Source: Helopsaltes ochotensis (Eukaryota; Chordata; Aves; Passeriformes; Locustellidae). From it: a stretch of 64,000 nucleotides of DNA. The notes under the pieces are model-generated. The model had not been told where the DNA came from and did not search any database. It saw only the letters and a list, made by a program, of their open reading frames with translations. This document shows, in pieces, positions 15,001 to 26,632 of this stretch. How positions within the stretch are numbered: the first letter of the stretch is position 1; each line of letters opens with the position of its first letter. A program made the translations under genes and the position numbers. The DNA lies in NCBI GenBank assembly GCA_013400155.1, contig VXBM01000286.1, forward strand, positions 91,548-155,547, written 5' to 3'.

Positions 15001-18000
15001 CTGGCATTGCAAAACAAATGAAAAAAGAAAGGTAAAGAGTGAGAGATGTGATTGTACCGGATTTGTGGGGTTTTTTCAGATAAGCACAATGGAGCATGAG
15101 CATGCAGTGAAAGAACATGGGTATGAAGCTCGGCTCAAGGAGATGGAGGACACCAGTCACAAGTCCACTGCTGAGCTCAGACGTCTCTTAGTAGCTCAGC
15201 AAAAAGCAACAAACCGGTGGAAAGAAGAAACAAAAGCCCTCACTGACACTACAGAAGCCAGGATCAGTAAGCTGAAGTAAGTGCAGTTTTGTTCCCCTTC
15301 TGCAACGCGTGTTTCAGCTCCTCTTTGGTGTATGGCAGCGCACCTGTGGTGAAAAGCCACGAAGAGCAAACCATCCAGACTCAAAGATGTGCTTGCAGCA
15401 AAACAAAGAATGATCGAAACAGAGCCTGTGATGCTCTCTGTGAAGTTAGCACTGGAGTAAAATTTTCACTGTTTCCTTATCTTGTTGATAATGTGTGAGG
15501 TTTTGGAATGACAAAAAGTAAATGGAATATATTACTTTTGATTTTCTCTTTCAAGATACAGCACACTCAATTTAGACAATTTTGACTTTGGATTATGAGA
15601 ACTTCTATACCTCTTCAGAAAAGCCATAACATCAGTAGTGGAGTGAGTCTCCAGACTTCTAAAATAAACTGGACAAAACCATCTTGGAATGTACATCTAA
15701 TGTTCTCTTCTGAGCAGTTGCTGTTACAAATGAAGAGAAAAAATGGGTTATGGGATTCTCCTAAGAAAAAATACGGTATAAACTTTATTTTTCTCTTAAT
15801 TCACCCATATTTCTAGGCTGATACTTATATTTTGCAGTGCAGAATATAAGAATATTTTCAGTTCTGCAACTTTCTTCTACGCTTCATTTCATTTCTAGGC
15901 TCAGGAAACACTCTCAGCTCAAGTAGACTATTAATTTGAGATTAAAATAGCCTGGTGTTTTTATAGAACTGTTTATGTCCTAAAATGTCCTATGTTCTCT
16001 ACGTATAGACAAGTTTATGTCCTCAAGATCTCCTCTTCTTCAAAACTGGTTGAAAATTGGAGGAGGTTGACACACCTGTCTGCAATAACTGCTACAACAG
16101 GAAGCTTGATTTCATAAGCCTAACTTCTTTAAAATTAAAGCAGGTAGAAAGGAATATAACACTGCATTATCTTTCAGTGGGTTCAAGAACAAAAATTCAG
16201 GTTATGCAGCTCTGGTAGCTTGATAAATTTGAAGCAACTCTTTAATCACTTAAAGTGATGCACTCATGTTCTTTGGTCAGACTGATTTTAGAAGTTGCTT
16301 TACTATCATGTTAACATGGAAGCAAAAAAATGGGAGCCCTTAAAATTGGGAACCCGAAAATTCTACCTTTCATTTCCTTTGGGGTAGTCTCAGGGTTTTC
16401 TCATGTTTTATTATTAATTTAATGCTTTACATATTCTCAGCTTCAATCATATTGCCAGTATCCCGTGCAATTTCTGTAGTTACAGTTTCTGAAGCATAGT
16501 TTGGCATTTCTTGGCTGTCAGAATTCCAGGGGTGTGAGAGGAATTAGAACCCAGCTCTCTAAACACAAGCCAGGAAATTCTACCCTGCCACTGCTGCTAA
16601 CCTGGATATCCGTCTTTGCAGTGAACTATGTGCTCATCTTTGCCTTCCCTAAGTAAACAGTTGCAGGGGGTTCTTTACCTTATTTGTTCACATCTAGGCT
16701 AGCTTTATTTTCCCTTAAAACATGCCGCATTTTGCAAAGATTATTATTCACCAATTCTTTGAAAAAGGGAAACGTCTCTTTCAGAAGACATTGGTATTGA
16801 GCACGTTTGTGAGCCACTGGGAGCTGTGCTGATCCACTGACAGTTTTAGTGCTGTAGCTTCATTGTATGTAATTAGCTGGCTCTTACTGATACTTTTTTA
16901 GCTTCTTTTGTAAGTGAAGTCACTGGAGAAGAAAATTATTTTGCAATCTTTCGTGCTAAGGTGAATTTTAGCTCTAAAACTTGTAGTTGATTTTCTGTAA
17001 ATCAAAATGGAAAAACTCACAGCTGAACATCTAGGTTCATCACTAGATCCTGGATGTGGTTCAGCAAGTTCCAATTAAAAGGCCAAAATTGCAGACTGAC
17101 AAAATAATTAAAGTTGTCTGCAAAACAGCTGTTTTCCCTCTAAAACCTTTACTGTTCAGTATTAAAACGTTGTTACAGCAGACCAAAAGATTTAGACCTT
17201 ATTTATCTGCAGCAAAATGCTGACATAGAAAATACAAGGAAGTCTGCTTTGTGAACTTGGATGTAAAAGGGGTAGTAAAGTTTGAAAATGTCCCTATTTA
17301 TGTGACTTCAGTAGCTATTTTGGTGCAAGCCCAAAGGCTAAGTCAGTTACTTGATGATATGGTTTCGTGTGTTATGCTTTTTCATACTGTATAAGCTAGA
17401 AATAGAAGTCTTTATCAGGCATTTGCTCTACCTGGCAAGGAAGCTGGCAGCAGAAACAGGAAGGTTGTCATTTATCTGGCATCAGGAATTTGGTATTAAA
17501 TCTGTGCAGTGATGCTCTGATATCATGGTGACAAGAAGTCTAACTGAACCTTATCAATATTATCTGGAAATTTTAAAGCCAGCTTATTTTTCACCTTATA
17601 TGCACTGCCAGACACCCAGCAAAGTAGTGCAGAATGCAGTTGGTATGAAAATTAGCTCCAGAATTTACACTGGAATAGTTATTCAGCATAAAGGTCCTTG
17701 CTTATACCATAAATGAATAATGATCATATTTCTTTTAATCATCACAATAACATTATGAGTGCAAGTACACAGCAGCAAATCACTTCTTACTGTATTGGGA
17801 ACTAAAACCAAGTTGCTGATTATTTAAAAAGCAGAATAATTTTGCAGCAAATGCATTTACCAGGGAAATTTCAGTAAGTACACAAAATAACAGACTGATA
17901 CTGGTAATAGATTAATTACTCTATTATTAATTAAATGCTCTGTTCGGAAGGTCTCTTGAGGCTAATGCAGGAAATGTTCTCACCAAGCCTCGTGGTGGGG

Positions 18001-21000
18001 TCCAAGAGAAAGGAGGATCCATATAAATACCTGAGCAAATGCAGAGGATGTGTTGGTGACGTGTAGCAGAAGTTAATTTTTTAACAAAAATACATTTCTT
18101 AATAAGAATCATTACTCTTGCAGCATGCTGACGTGTTTTATAGCTGAGTGGTTTTTTAGGAAGTTATAAACTTCCTAACCAAGTCCTGTCCATGTGTAGG
18201 GGGAAGCATTTTAGATTGCATTTCACCAGGAGGTTGCTGTTAGTGCAGCTCCTGTAAACACTGACTCAGTGTCCCGTTTGTTAGTGCAGGTGTTTCCCAT
18301 TCCTTTGCCTGAAAGTCATGATGGTTTTCCAGTTCTGTCCTCATTGCTTTCATTTTCCATGTGAAGGTGTCTGAAACATTTTGGCTCTTTTATTAAACTT
18401 ACCAGCAGCAGCTGCTAACTTTTCCACATTCTGTGCTGCTCATTTGTTGTGTTCTAAGTCTGCAGTGTTTTGTTGGTGAGGTGTAATCCATAAGCACGAA
18501 GGAAGCATTAAATAATTCTAAGGAATGAAGCAACATCAGTGAATGTCAGGGGATTTTTGATTTAAAAAAAATTAAGAAGTAAAAGTAAATTTTGCAACCT
18601 GTAATGGTAGAGCATGTAATATAAATAACATAAGAATCTAGTAGATGAGGGAAAAACCTGTAGATTGAAGTGTTGATAAGTAAATTGATACTTCCAGGCT
18701 TCATTGAAAATTATTCTGTGCTTTTCTGGACCTTAGGATCTCATTCAAGTTAAACATGTAACTGTTGCTGATAAAACTGAACTTGGAATTCAGAACCAGT
18801 GCTGAAACAAGAGGCAGTGCACTGTCTAGTAATTGTAAATTACTAAATTTACAATTTTCTTCATACGAATCTATTGCAGTCTTCATTTATAAGAAAAGCT
18901 TTCTTCCCTCTGAGCATCTTAGGATGCTGCATGCATCTTAAGGAGAATTGATGGCTAACAGAACCTTCACCTTGCAGAAGGGCAAGGCGCCAGTTTTGCT
19001 TCAGTAACCTTGTGCCAGTCAACCCTGAAGGTAACTAAGGAGGGCAGCGCTCCTTGTGACATGGGCCATCATTGCAAACACAAACTTTGCTCTTGGCAGC
19101 ATGGCTAACAACTCACTGCCGAGTTTGTTCCCTTTATTCCCACAGTGTCTGCTCCGGCAGAGTCAGAAACCAAACTGTTCTGACCCCTGATTGCATCCAT
19201 TTTAAATGTACTTGGAGTTCTAATGATATGGACTGAAGTGAACTTAGACGGCAAATATTTACAATTATGAAATAGTAGTAAAGTAGCATAAAGTCAGTGA
19301 TCACTGTAAGAAGTTGTAAAAACGAAAGTAATCTTTCATATTCTTTATAGGGGTTTAATTGGAAAACAGAAGTATAGAAATTTTATAAAAGTGTCAAACT
19401 TATTTCAAAATGTAATTTCTTTCATAATGGAAAGACCTTTTAAGTCGGTGAATAATTTAAGTATTTTATGTTCATTAGTCTAACTGATACTTAAGTTACT
19501 AATTGATATTTCCCCCTCCTCCTGCATATGTGGAATGTTGTCCAAGTAATCTAATTAACCAAGTCAGACTTAATGTTGAAAAAGCTATTTTGATCTCCAG
19601 TGTCACTTCTCCACAAATGGGTGTAGAACTTGATAAGAACTAGAAGCAATCCATGCTGTTGTTGCTGATCTACAGGGTGTAGAGCTTCCAACTGTAAAGC
19701 TTTAGGCTCTCAGTTTGAAAAATTTGAGAAAAAAATTTGAGATGACCTTTGACAGCCATGGTAAAAAAATCAACATCAAGTGCTTCCAGCTTTTTATTTT
19801 TCTTGTCTTCATTTGAAGGAATTTACTTTTGAAAGACGGGAGGAAAGGATGCACAAGTTTTTAAAGGCTCTTGCTCCCACTGAAACCCTATAACGCAGAA
19901 GAATGGTTCCTCTGGCCACATTTGGGAGAAGAGACTGGCTGAGACTGCTCTTGTTACCCTACAGCATCAGTGTAAAGCTCTGTAGTTCTTCAGACTTCAG
20001 CTGGGAAGAATAAATGACAGCACACAGGAAGTGGCATCAGCAATACAAAAGAAATACTTAGGAAATTTGTAAATTGGAAAGAAATAAACTTCAGTAACAA
20101 CAGAACAGAGGATGGAAGAGGAAGGGTTGAGAGAGACTGTTCTGGCAGCAGAATTCAGGCAAAACCAGGGTAACTCAATCTGCCAGCATCTGCTCCAATA
20201 AAATGAAGTGACAGACTGTATGCAAGTTTTAAAAATAAGGGCAGATGATTCATTTGTTCCATAAAGCCCACCTTTACAGGTCTGTAGATATAAATGCACA
20301 AATACAAAAGATAGTTAATCCCATCTCACTAGCATATCAGTACTTTTTGTAGATTTTTATGTCCATATCCTAAGAATGATGAGTTGGGCTAAGTAGAGAG
20401 TTTTGTAGGTAAGCAGACTTATCCTTGCCAGACTCGGCACCAGTGGGCAACACCAAGAGCTTATTTTTGTTGAACGTGATTCTGGTTGGAGCAGGGAACA
20501 GAATAAGATTCACATGGATAAACGAAGTTCTATATTGGATGAAATGACTGAATCATCACAGAATGCCCTTCGGTGGACTAGAGTTGGACAACTGCAGACA
20601 GGGAAAAAAGTTGATCCCCTAACTTGAAAACCTGACAGGAAATTGGGAGTTCTCTGAACTTTGCCATGGATATTGCTTTGGCCTGTCAGATACGTGGATG
20701 ATTGCTCAGTTTAGGTACAGTTTAGCTTGAATAGGGGTAGAAATAGGTGTACAGAGGTCTGTTCTACAAAACATGAAACAATTCATAAACATTGGCCTGA
20801 ACGATAAAGGAGGGTAAGTTTGCTTCCATGAAACATTGCATTTGAGGAGCTTTAAAACCTGAACTCTTTAATTACAAAAGTAATAAAATGCAGTAACAGT
20901 ACACAGTGTGAACAAGCTAATAAATTAATAATCCTATTCATCTGCCATTATTGTGTATTAGCAAGATGTAACTTTTTTGGGAGGGGTAAAATAAAAACCA

Positions 21001-24000
21001 CTTGTAGTATAACCCTTTTATTTGAGTAACTATACAGAACGCCCTAATTTCCTTAACAGTCAGTTGCATTATAATTATCAGTACTTAACAAAAGGGAATC
21101 CTTGCTATATTGGTTTTATATTTAAAGACTTTGCTTAGCTTAAGCCATCTGATTGCAGCTATTTTGGGTGTCTTTGTTCCAGTTTTTGCCTCTGACACAT
21201 TTCTTTGTCATAGTTAGAGTCCCTGACTCATCAGTAGGCATGTGTGGGGTTTGGAGTTCTCAGTTTTTGTCTTTTCTGTGATTGAATAGAATCTGCCTCT
21301 GAGGAATGACCTTTTTTGGTGGCAATATGAAGTGTTGGCCATGAATGCTTTCTCCTTTTCCCTGCATGCTGTACAGTACATAGAGTGAATTGCATGGCAT
21401 CTTGAGATGAAGAAGTCGCCTCTTTTTCTGAAATATTATTCTTGGCTGTACTTGTGTAATGTTTGGCAGCCATAGCTGCTTATTTTAAGATGTTCATTAA
21501 AGAAAAAAAAAATTAACAGGATGAGAGACAGCTGCAGGTACTGGCAGTATACAAAATTCATAATTACTAAGAGTAACTGAAGCATATTATAGCATAATTC
21601 AAGCAAAAAAACAGCTGGCACATGCTATATTTGTCATGAGAGCTTTGCAGAAAGTACCTGCTGCAGCTGGTGGATTTATCACCCGTCTGCTGAAATGCTA
21701 GAAGCTCACCTTTTGTTTCCTCCTCACTTAGCAAAGACAATGTGCAGTGGGGGCTGATGTAATTATCCAGCAGTTGGGGTTATTGCTCAGTTCTAATATT
21801 GAGATCTCCTAAGTTGTGTTTGGGGGAGGGTTAACACTCAGAATGAATCAACTGTCTGGCTCTGAAGCCATCACATTTTCTTATGCTTACAAGGTTAAAC
21901 TGTTTCCTTTTAAATTTGTGTTCAGTATGATCTCATTATAAAAATAATTTCTTGATCACAGCTGTGTATGAGCCTGTAAACTCTGTTTATGGTCTGTGCT
22001 GCTAAGCATGCTAATTCCACACCTTGGCACAGGCAGAGGAGACAGGCTCCTTTCAGTAACTGAGAATTTTTAAGGCACCTAAAATTGGTCTACTGTATTG
22101 AAAATGCCTCATTTGATGCTTAATATTAATCACAGAGGACAATTTACAAAAGGAGTGTTACGTACTAACACACTGTCTTGATCCTGCAATCTTCATCTGT
22201 CTTTAATTCTTACTTTATACAAAAAGTGTTCACATGTGGTAACAGGTATAATCTATTGTGATTTTAACTGTTTAACATCAATGAATATCTGCCTGTGTAC
22301 TTTCATCTCTATGAAAGTTCAAAGTTGTCGAACTGTTTTTGTGATATCTAAGAGGTTAAGAAGGTGGATTGAGAGCACGTGAGTGGAAACCCCTCACCAG
22401 ATGTAGTGGTGACCTGATGCTACAGGTGCACTGCAACCTTGTATCTCAAGGGCCATATATCAGTTTTCAAACTTTTATGAAGTACCAAGTTTAAAAGTTT
22501 ATAAAAGCAAATTATTGTAGGGAACTAAGTGTCATCATTAAAATAGCAGAGTTTAAGATGAAGATCTAAGGTTAAAGTATCTCTTACCTCCATTCCCTCA
22601 AAACTAATAAAGGCTTTAGCTTCCCTTGCAGGGCATGCAGTTTCAGCAACAGGTAGAGCATTTAAGGTGAGGTGCTTGAGACCGGTCAGAGGTTAGAGCA
22701 GCTCACTTAGGCTTCCATCTTTCCTTGGCCAAAATTACTGGAGTTGTGTCTTCAGTCATCCCTCTTCTTGTGATGACAGGAGGCAGGAACTGTTTCCTTT
22801 AGGCCCTAGCTCAGCGATTGTGTGTCATAACCCAGATGTTTTTTGTCTTCAATACTGTGTAAATTGAGGATCACTAAAACTCATTGAGTATAAAAAGTAA
22901 AAAGACCGCTTTGAAGTAGGTGGTATTTTCCTTTTCCTCACAAAGTATCACACTGTTGTCTGTCTCACAAGTATAGAATGATTTATTTTTAGGTACTTCA
23001 AAGCACCTTTAAAAACGCCTACGTTGAGGTCTGGTTATGGAACACTAATTAGAATGTTAATCTCAATATTGAACTTACTGTGCAGAACACAGCTTATATT
23101 TATTGCATGCTAGATAGCGTGCCTCCAAAATAAGATTCAATAAACAGGGAAAAAAACCCTGTAAAATGTCAAGTGCTCTTGAGAAAGTCTTGCCGATTCC
23201 AACAAATACATCTTGTTCTGTTCCTGTGCTATTAGAGTTTTGAATGCACAGCATGAAGAAGTGCTGTGTGGTGCTTTTGAAATCGGTGTTTTAAGAGCAA
23301 CCCTGTAATTAAAACCCACCATAAGCCTCGACAATTCACAGAACTATCTGTGGAATTACGTTCCAATAACTGAAGTACTACTGTTTGCTAATCAGCATCT
23401 TTTCTTCTGATTCCCAGAAGTGAGCTGCGTCAACAAAAACTCCGTAGCCAGGAGCTCATTTCCCAGCTGGAAATAGCAAATGAGAAGGTAGCTGAGGTAA
23501 GATAAAGACTGATGTGACAGCTACTTTCAGTTACAACCTGATGTGCCTACACTAAGATCTTAGGAGAAACCTATTTAGGTGAGTTATGTTGCTGTTTTAG
23601 AGAAAATTAAGGATCATCGACAGGGATAGTCAGTAACAATTGGGAAGCCTCACTGTTTCTTGCTGATTGGCAAGTTCCAATGGCAGGAAGACAAATGAAC
23701 TTTACTCTCAAATTACAAAAGTGAAAGGAGAAATCTATCTTTCTAAGTGACTAATTTAGCAATTCTGAACAAATTTCAAGAAATGTTTCTGAACTTGCTT
23801 CTGCCTGTGAATCCCTGCAGGCCTGAAAACACGATCAGGCATTGGGATTACAGAGAATGTGGCATATACAGAAGACACCAAGTTTTCTGCGTGCTGTGTG
23901 GATGCCGTATTTACATTCTGTGTCCATATATGCATATGGCTAAATGCATTTCCTGTTGAAGATTAAGGGCAGGGTTGTTTTGGAATGGGCATTGTTCAAT

Positions 24001-26632
24001 AATTAATGGCCACTTTAGGAAAGGGCTTTCCTGCCAGCCTTATAAATCTGGGATAGGATCCAGTTCTATCCAGGAGAAGTCCTTCTGTCTTGTTTTTGTT
24101 TGGTTTTTGTTTTGGGTTTTTTTTTTTTTTTTGTAGTACTGTGTTATTTAGAGGAGAAAAATGATGCAGGAACAGATTTCTGTGAGTAAAGGCTGGTTAA
24201 GAAAGGCTTTTGACAGACCTTTTGAAGAGGAGAGCTGTAGCAGGTTTATCATCCCATTTGTCTTATCTGCTGTATTTCTCTTTCTTCTGAGCACAGCTAA
24301 AACATTTATGTTGTGAAGTTGCTTGGATTAAATCTTGAATTAAAATGTCAGCCTTTATACATCTTGCTTCAAGATGGTGAAATGAGTAAAACTTCCCCTG
24401 CAGATTGTTTGAAAAAGTCAGATGATGTCACATTGGAGCTGGAAATTCTCTATGATGCGTCAGCTGTTTGTCCTCAGGCTTTTATTGTAAGGGGAAAACA
24501 GTTCCACTTCTGATGTTCCTCTTGTGTTCAGCTTTTTTTTTTTTGCTACAGAACAAGTGGATTCAGTAAAAAAGAATTTTGCATTGTGATGACAGATTCT
24601 GTTTCCACAGGATGAGACGCTGATGATGGAATATCGGGAATACATCGACAGGCTTCAGAGGCGGCTGAGCCAGGCAGAACAGAGAGCAGCCACAGCATCC
24701 CAGCAGGTACCCAGCTCATAAAAAGTGTTATCCAGGCACATGGAATATGCAAAAGTACTCATTTTACATCGTTCCTGAGGCAGAGGTGATCATAGATGAG
24801 CATTAATAACAACACAGTTTTAACAGGCTTGGATTTTGGACACGTCACCTTCTGACAGGATGTTATATTTCACAGCTTAAGTTTGTGGAAACCAGTTTGA
24901 TATGAATGAAACCTGCACAGTTCCAAATGTGTGAATGGAGGTGTACAGGCATTTCCAGCTTCAGAAAGGGCAAGCTGGCAAAGACAAAAAACACCCTTTA
25001 AATAACTGCAGCTTCTGTTTGCACAGCGCAGGTCTCATGGAGTGCACCCATGCAGTTACCATTGGCTGTGTGCAACAGCTGCAGCAGCTCCTGCCATGCT
25101 AAAAATTGTGCAGACGCGGTAGGAAATGCTTGTTTCCTTCCAGGCCATTGGAGAGGTAAAGGAGAGAGAGTGTATCCCTCTCAGTATTCAGTTTTTCCAT
25201 AGTGTTTAAGCTGTACTACTTGAAGCAAATCCCATGGGGGTTTATACACCGAGTTCATTTTTTTTGCCAAGGAAGTTCATTACTCAAGTTGGCCTCCTAT
25301 TAAGTAAAGATGGTCTTTCTGCCTCCTGCTTTTTTTACAGTGATTTAGGAAAACCATTTGCAAATTGCAGCTTGTTAATGTGAGTGACCCCATGTGAGCT
25401 GCAGAGAGGAAATGTTTGGCTGACCTAAATTGCTCAGTTAGGACAAATGGCAATTTTTTTCCCCAACAGCAGTGAATAAATGGGCATAGCTGCCAAGCTG
25501 TCATAACATAAGCTGTGGTTCCTGGCTCTAAATGCTCTCTGTCATGACAAGGTCTATTCAGCTGCTGAAGACTTGCTCTGAAAAGAGGAATTTACTCTTT
25601 TTAACCTCCTGTTTGTTATGTGGATCTGTTTAGCTCTAATGCTTCTGAGATGCTGTCTTCCCATAAAAACCCAAACATGCTTGTCACATTTCAAGGGAAT
25701 AAACTCATGGCCTGGGTGCCCATAGAGGAAGAGGTCTTGCTGTTTCTGAAAACATTGGTAATTAGCTGTTCCTCACCAGGCTCTCTCTGAAAGATAACAA
25801 AGAGATTTGATGTTGTGCAGCCCAAATGCTGCCCAGATCTTGTTGCCAGACTTGAACACTGCCTTGCCCTCATGGCAGAGGTTACTGCAGAGACCTGTCA
25901 CTGCTCTGGAGTGACTTCAGGACTGCTGTGCCAAGCCCCACCCCAAAAAAACACACAGTGGCACTGTGCCTGCTAAAGGTCTCCAGTAGTGCTGCAAGAA
26001 CGTCCCCTCTTCTGAATCTGGGTATTTATTCTCTCCTAGGCCCCAGAAGGCTGAATATTCACATGTGAATTCTGTCAGAATTCTGTCTCTCTGTTCCTTA
26101 TCTGCAGGCTGAGGGCTGCTTTCTGACTTGTGTGTTCTCACTATATTATCCACTTTCATTGTAAAATTGTATCAAATATCAACTAGTGCTGGACCAGGAG
26201 GGAGCCTAGAAATCACACTTCTATTGTGGTCAGTTCAATGACTGTAAATCTCAGTTTATTCTGAAATAATAGTGATTCAGTAAGAAACAAAAAAAAATAC
26301 GGGATAATGTTTGCACAAGTTTAAAACATCTATCCTGTAGGTGCCTTTTAAAGTGTATTTCTATCATCTTGTATTCTCTGGGATCTGAAATAAGACAAAA
26401 GCAGTAGTCATCTACAGAGTACATAGTAAATTCTGCTGTTCATCCCAAATTCACACTGCCTGTGCTTGTTCCCTCTCCTTCATGACACATTCAGTGTGGA
26501 AGTTCTACTGTTACTTTGATCCTACAAAGAATTATTAAGAAGCTATCATCTGCTTGTGTTTCATTACAGCTCAGCCTGATAACAACACAGAATAAAAAAG
26601 CTGTTTCCCTGAAGGATCTGGAAAACATTTAA
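29..26632 (+). CDS. SCLT1: SCLT1, sodium channel and clathrin linker 1 (5' end outside window; 20 exons)
   Basis: The spliced frame of 20 exons gives 670 complete codons ending in TAA and aligns from end to end with what I know of vertebrate SCLT1 (human 688 aa). Only the N-terminal residues, on exons left of the window, are missing. The protein is almost wholly heptad-rich coiled coil: runs of E, K, Q and L with no catalytic motif or membrane segment. Recognisable blocks include QQFLKTVTEQ, QCNMQLSRLTEE, EQRLKLQQENEQL, NRWKEETK, DRLQRRLSQAE and the C-terminus LENI. In mammals SCLT1 links the Nav1.8 channel to clathrin and is a distal-appendage protein of the mother centriole needed for cilium formation. 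All introns are GT-AG and phases agree at each junction. It converges on JADE1, as in human. Exon positions are given separately. Confidence 0.96.
738..784 (+). CDS. SCLT1: SCLT1 window exon 2
   Basis: Flanked by CTTACAG and GTAACT. It encodes EHALGGESGSRVMDQ plus a split Ser, in the position of the human segment just before the LVTEY block. Divergent, but phases fit on both sides. Confidence 0.8.
1647..1716 (+). CDS. SCLT1: SCLT1 window exon 3
   Basis: Acceptor TTCTTAG, donor GTAGGG. It encodes LSALLTEYGNR followed by VEEMKQQLQLYQ, equivalent to the human LAPLVTEYDKH...LKYYQ block. This is the start of strong homology and of the coiled coil. Confidence 0.92.
2565..2620 (+). CDS. SCLT1: SCLT1 window exon 4
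   Basis: Acceptor TCTCAG, donor GTAAAT. It encodes AQMGEMMLKLEEVTKENE plus a split Arg, matching the human QMGEMKLQLE...ENERL block. Coiled coil. Confidence 0.94.
2985..3117 (+). CDS. SCLT1: SCLT1 window exon 5
   Basis: Acceptor TTTCAG. It encodes 44 codons from LHAELKEPLEK to RTLQEQLQLEKQ, with the human landmarks ADDETVRNLQEQLQL. The donor, CAA followed by GTGTGT, is weak, but this end is fixed by phase 0 joining to EKDQAV in the next exon. Confidence 0.93.
3829..3951 (+). CDS. SCLT1: SCLT1 window exon 6
   Basis: Acceptor AAATCAG. 41 codons begin EKDQAVERWQTLSREHDRLQ and end ERKKQN. The donor AAT followed by GTAATT is non-consensus at the last exon base (T rather than G). Homologous to human EKTQAVELWQTVSQELDRL. 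Confidence 0.94.
3952..5657 (+). other. SCLT1 intron 6 (window numbering)
   Basis: 1.7-kb AT-rich intron. Contains T runs just after the donor (3979-3988) and at 5230 and 5561. No recognised repeat or gene. Confidence 0.8.
5658..5723 (+). CDS. SCLT1: SCLT1 window exon 7
   Basis: Acceptor CTTTTTAG, donor GTGAGT. It encodes 22 codons starting DQLTSFQQLTRQLHVAKEK, nearly the human DQLFDFQQLTKQLHVTNE block. Phase 0 at both ends. Confidence 0.96.
5724..9628 (+). other. SCLT1 introns 7 and 8 around exon 8
   Basis: A 1.4-kb and a 2.4-kb intron separated by the 71-bp exon at 7130-7200. AT-rich, with several AATAAA hexamers (for example near 8751) that have no associated coding end. No recognised element. 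Confidence 0.75.
7130..7200 (+). CDS. SCLT1: SCLT1 window exon 8
   Basis: Acceptor TTTCACAG, donor GTATAA. It encodes TNQQFLKTVTEQDVELEKL then RKQL and a split Arg. TNQQFLKTVTEQ is identical to mammalian SCLT1 as I know it, one of the best-conserved stretches. Confidence 0.96.
9629..9719 (+). CDS. SCLT1: SCLT1 window exon 9
   Basis: Acceptor AAATACAG after a long T run, donor GTATCC. 30 codons begin QAKIDGQVANAKLEE and end QLERK. The length equals the human QAKLELRV...QMKKK segment, although residues diverge. Confidence 0.93.
9874..9965 (+). CDS. SCLT1: SCLT1 window exon 10
   Basis: Acceptor TTTCCAG, donor GTAAAG. 30 codons plus a split Arg: EEDRLSAQERETASDK then QQMQSSIKQLEL, matching human EEASDRRLQQLQSSIKQLEIR. 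The intron before it is only 154 bp, the shortest in the gene. Confidence 0.95.
10580..10757 (+). CDS. SCLT1: SCLT1 window exon 11
   Basis: Acceptor CTTGTAG, donor GTGAGT. 59 codons from LCVTVQGAERLRTEKAALEE to QLLEEANLLKSQ. Aligns with human LCVTIQEANQLRTEN...LLEEANLQKSQ. Confidence 0.97.
11485..11583 (+). CDS. SCLT1: SCLT1 window exon 12
   Basis: Acceptor CTTCTAG, donor GTAAGT. 33 codons starting ALFGEKQKEEEIKKL and ending ARIRKE. The human counterpart is ALLEEKQKEEDIEKM...IRTKKE. Confidence 0.95.
11815..11886 (+). CDS. SCLT1: SCLT1 window exon 13
   Basis: Acceptor TCACAG, donor GTATGC. 24 codons: VDTAKKQCNMQLSRLTEE then VSALQM, nearly identical to human VANTKKQCNIQISRLTEELSALQM. Confidence 0.97.
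12565..12639 (+). CDS. SCLT1: SCLT1 window exon 14
   Basis: 25 codons: ECGEKQSQIERAIREKRAVE then EELEK, clearly homologous to human ECAEKQGQIERVIKEKKAVEEELEK. The acceptor is unusually weak: the bases before AG are A-rich (ATAAAAAG) and lack a close pyrimidine tract. Donor GTAAGG. Confidence 0.95.
13103..13248 (+). CDS. SCLT1: SCLT1 window exon 15
   Basis: Acceptor TACTCTTCAG, donor GTAAGT. 48 codons plus a split Asn, from IYREHREQECDGRKLEQLHQ to NKLKQLEM. Matches human IYREGRGNESDYRKLEEMHQ...IKQLE. Confidence 0.96.
13538..13730 (+). CDS. SCLT1: SCLT1 window exon 16
   Basis: Acceptor CTTTCAG after a pyrimidine tract, donor GTATGT. 64 codons from SEEEKSRCQEVICKLQSTLD through VSEQRLKLQQENEQL to AQQKAKIK. 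The SEQRLKLQQEN block is identical to mammals as far as I recall. Confidence 0.97.
13731..15079 (+). other. SCLT1 intron 16 (window numbering)
   Basis: 1.35-kb intron. Overlapping open frames on both strands near 14212-14470 have no recognisable product. No repeat recognised. Confidence 0.75.
15080..15276 (+). CDS. SCLT1: SCLT1 window exon 17
   Basis: Acceptor TTTTTTCAG, donor GTAAGT. 65 codons, starting ISTMEHEHAVKEHGYEARLK, including ATNRWKEETKALTD and ending ARISKL with a split Lys. Homologous to human ISTMEHEFSIKERGFEVQLR...RWKEETKKL. Confidence 0.97.
18156..18178. repeat. Short perfect inverted repeat (10-bp arms)
   Basis: TTAGGAAGTT and its exact reverse complement AACTTCCTAA, separated by ATA. 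Could fold as a tight hairpin in the SCLT1 pre-mRNA; function unknown. Confidence 0.7.
18831..18856. repeat. Short perfect inverted repeat (11-bp arms)
   Basis: AATTGTAAATT and its exact reverse complement AATTTACAATT around a 4-base loop ACTA. Lies about 650 bp from the other short hairpin in the same intron. Confidence 0.7.
23418..23496 (+). CDS. SCLT1: SCLT1 window exon 18
   Basis: Acceptor GATTCCCAG, donor GTAAGA. 26 codons: SELRQQKLRSQELISQLEIA then NEKVAE, matching human SELSRQKLHTQELLSQLEMANEKVAE. It follows the largest intron of the gene (8.1 kb). Confidence 0.97.
23497..26569 (+). other. SCLT1 introns 18 and 19
   Basis: 1.1-kb and 1.9-kb introns around the exon at 24611-24706. The first has a T-rich tract (about 24090-24134, ending in a run of some 15 T) and a shorter T run at about 24533-24544 before the acceptor. 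No transposon or RNA gene recognised. Confidence 0.75.
24611..24706 (+). CDS. SCLT1: SCLT1 window exon 19
   Basis: Acceptor TTTCCACAG, donor GTACCC. 32 codons from DETLMMEYREYIDRLQRRLS to ATASQQ. Contains the conserved RLQRRLSQAE stretch. Phase 0 at both ends. Confidence 0.97.
26570..26632 (+). CDS. SCLT1: SCLT1 terminal coding exon
   Basis: Acceptor TTTCATTACAG. 20 codons, LSLITTQNKKAVSLKDLENI, then TAA at 26630-26632. The human protein also ends LENI. The exon continues into the 3' UTR. Confidence 0.96.
   Translation, partial: LSLITTQNKKAVSLKDLENI

Larger units (their letters stand above)
15277..23417 (+). other. SCLT1 intron 17, the largest (8.1 kb)
   Basis: AT-rich intron between the exons ending SKL and beginning SELRQQ. 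The protein alignment has no gap here, so no exon is missing. It holds two perfect short hairpins (18156-18178 and 18831-18856). I recognise no transposon, RNA gene or conserved coding segment. Confidence 0.75.
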
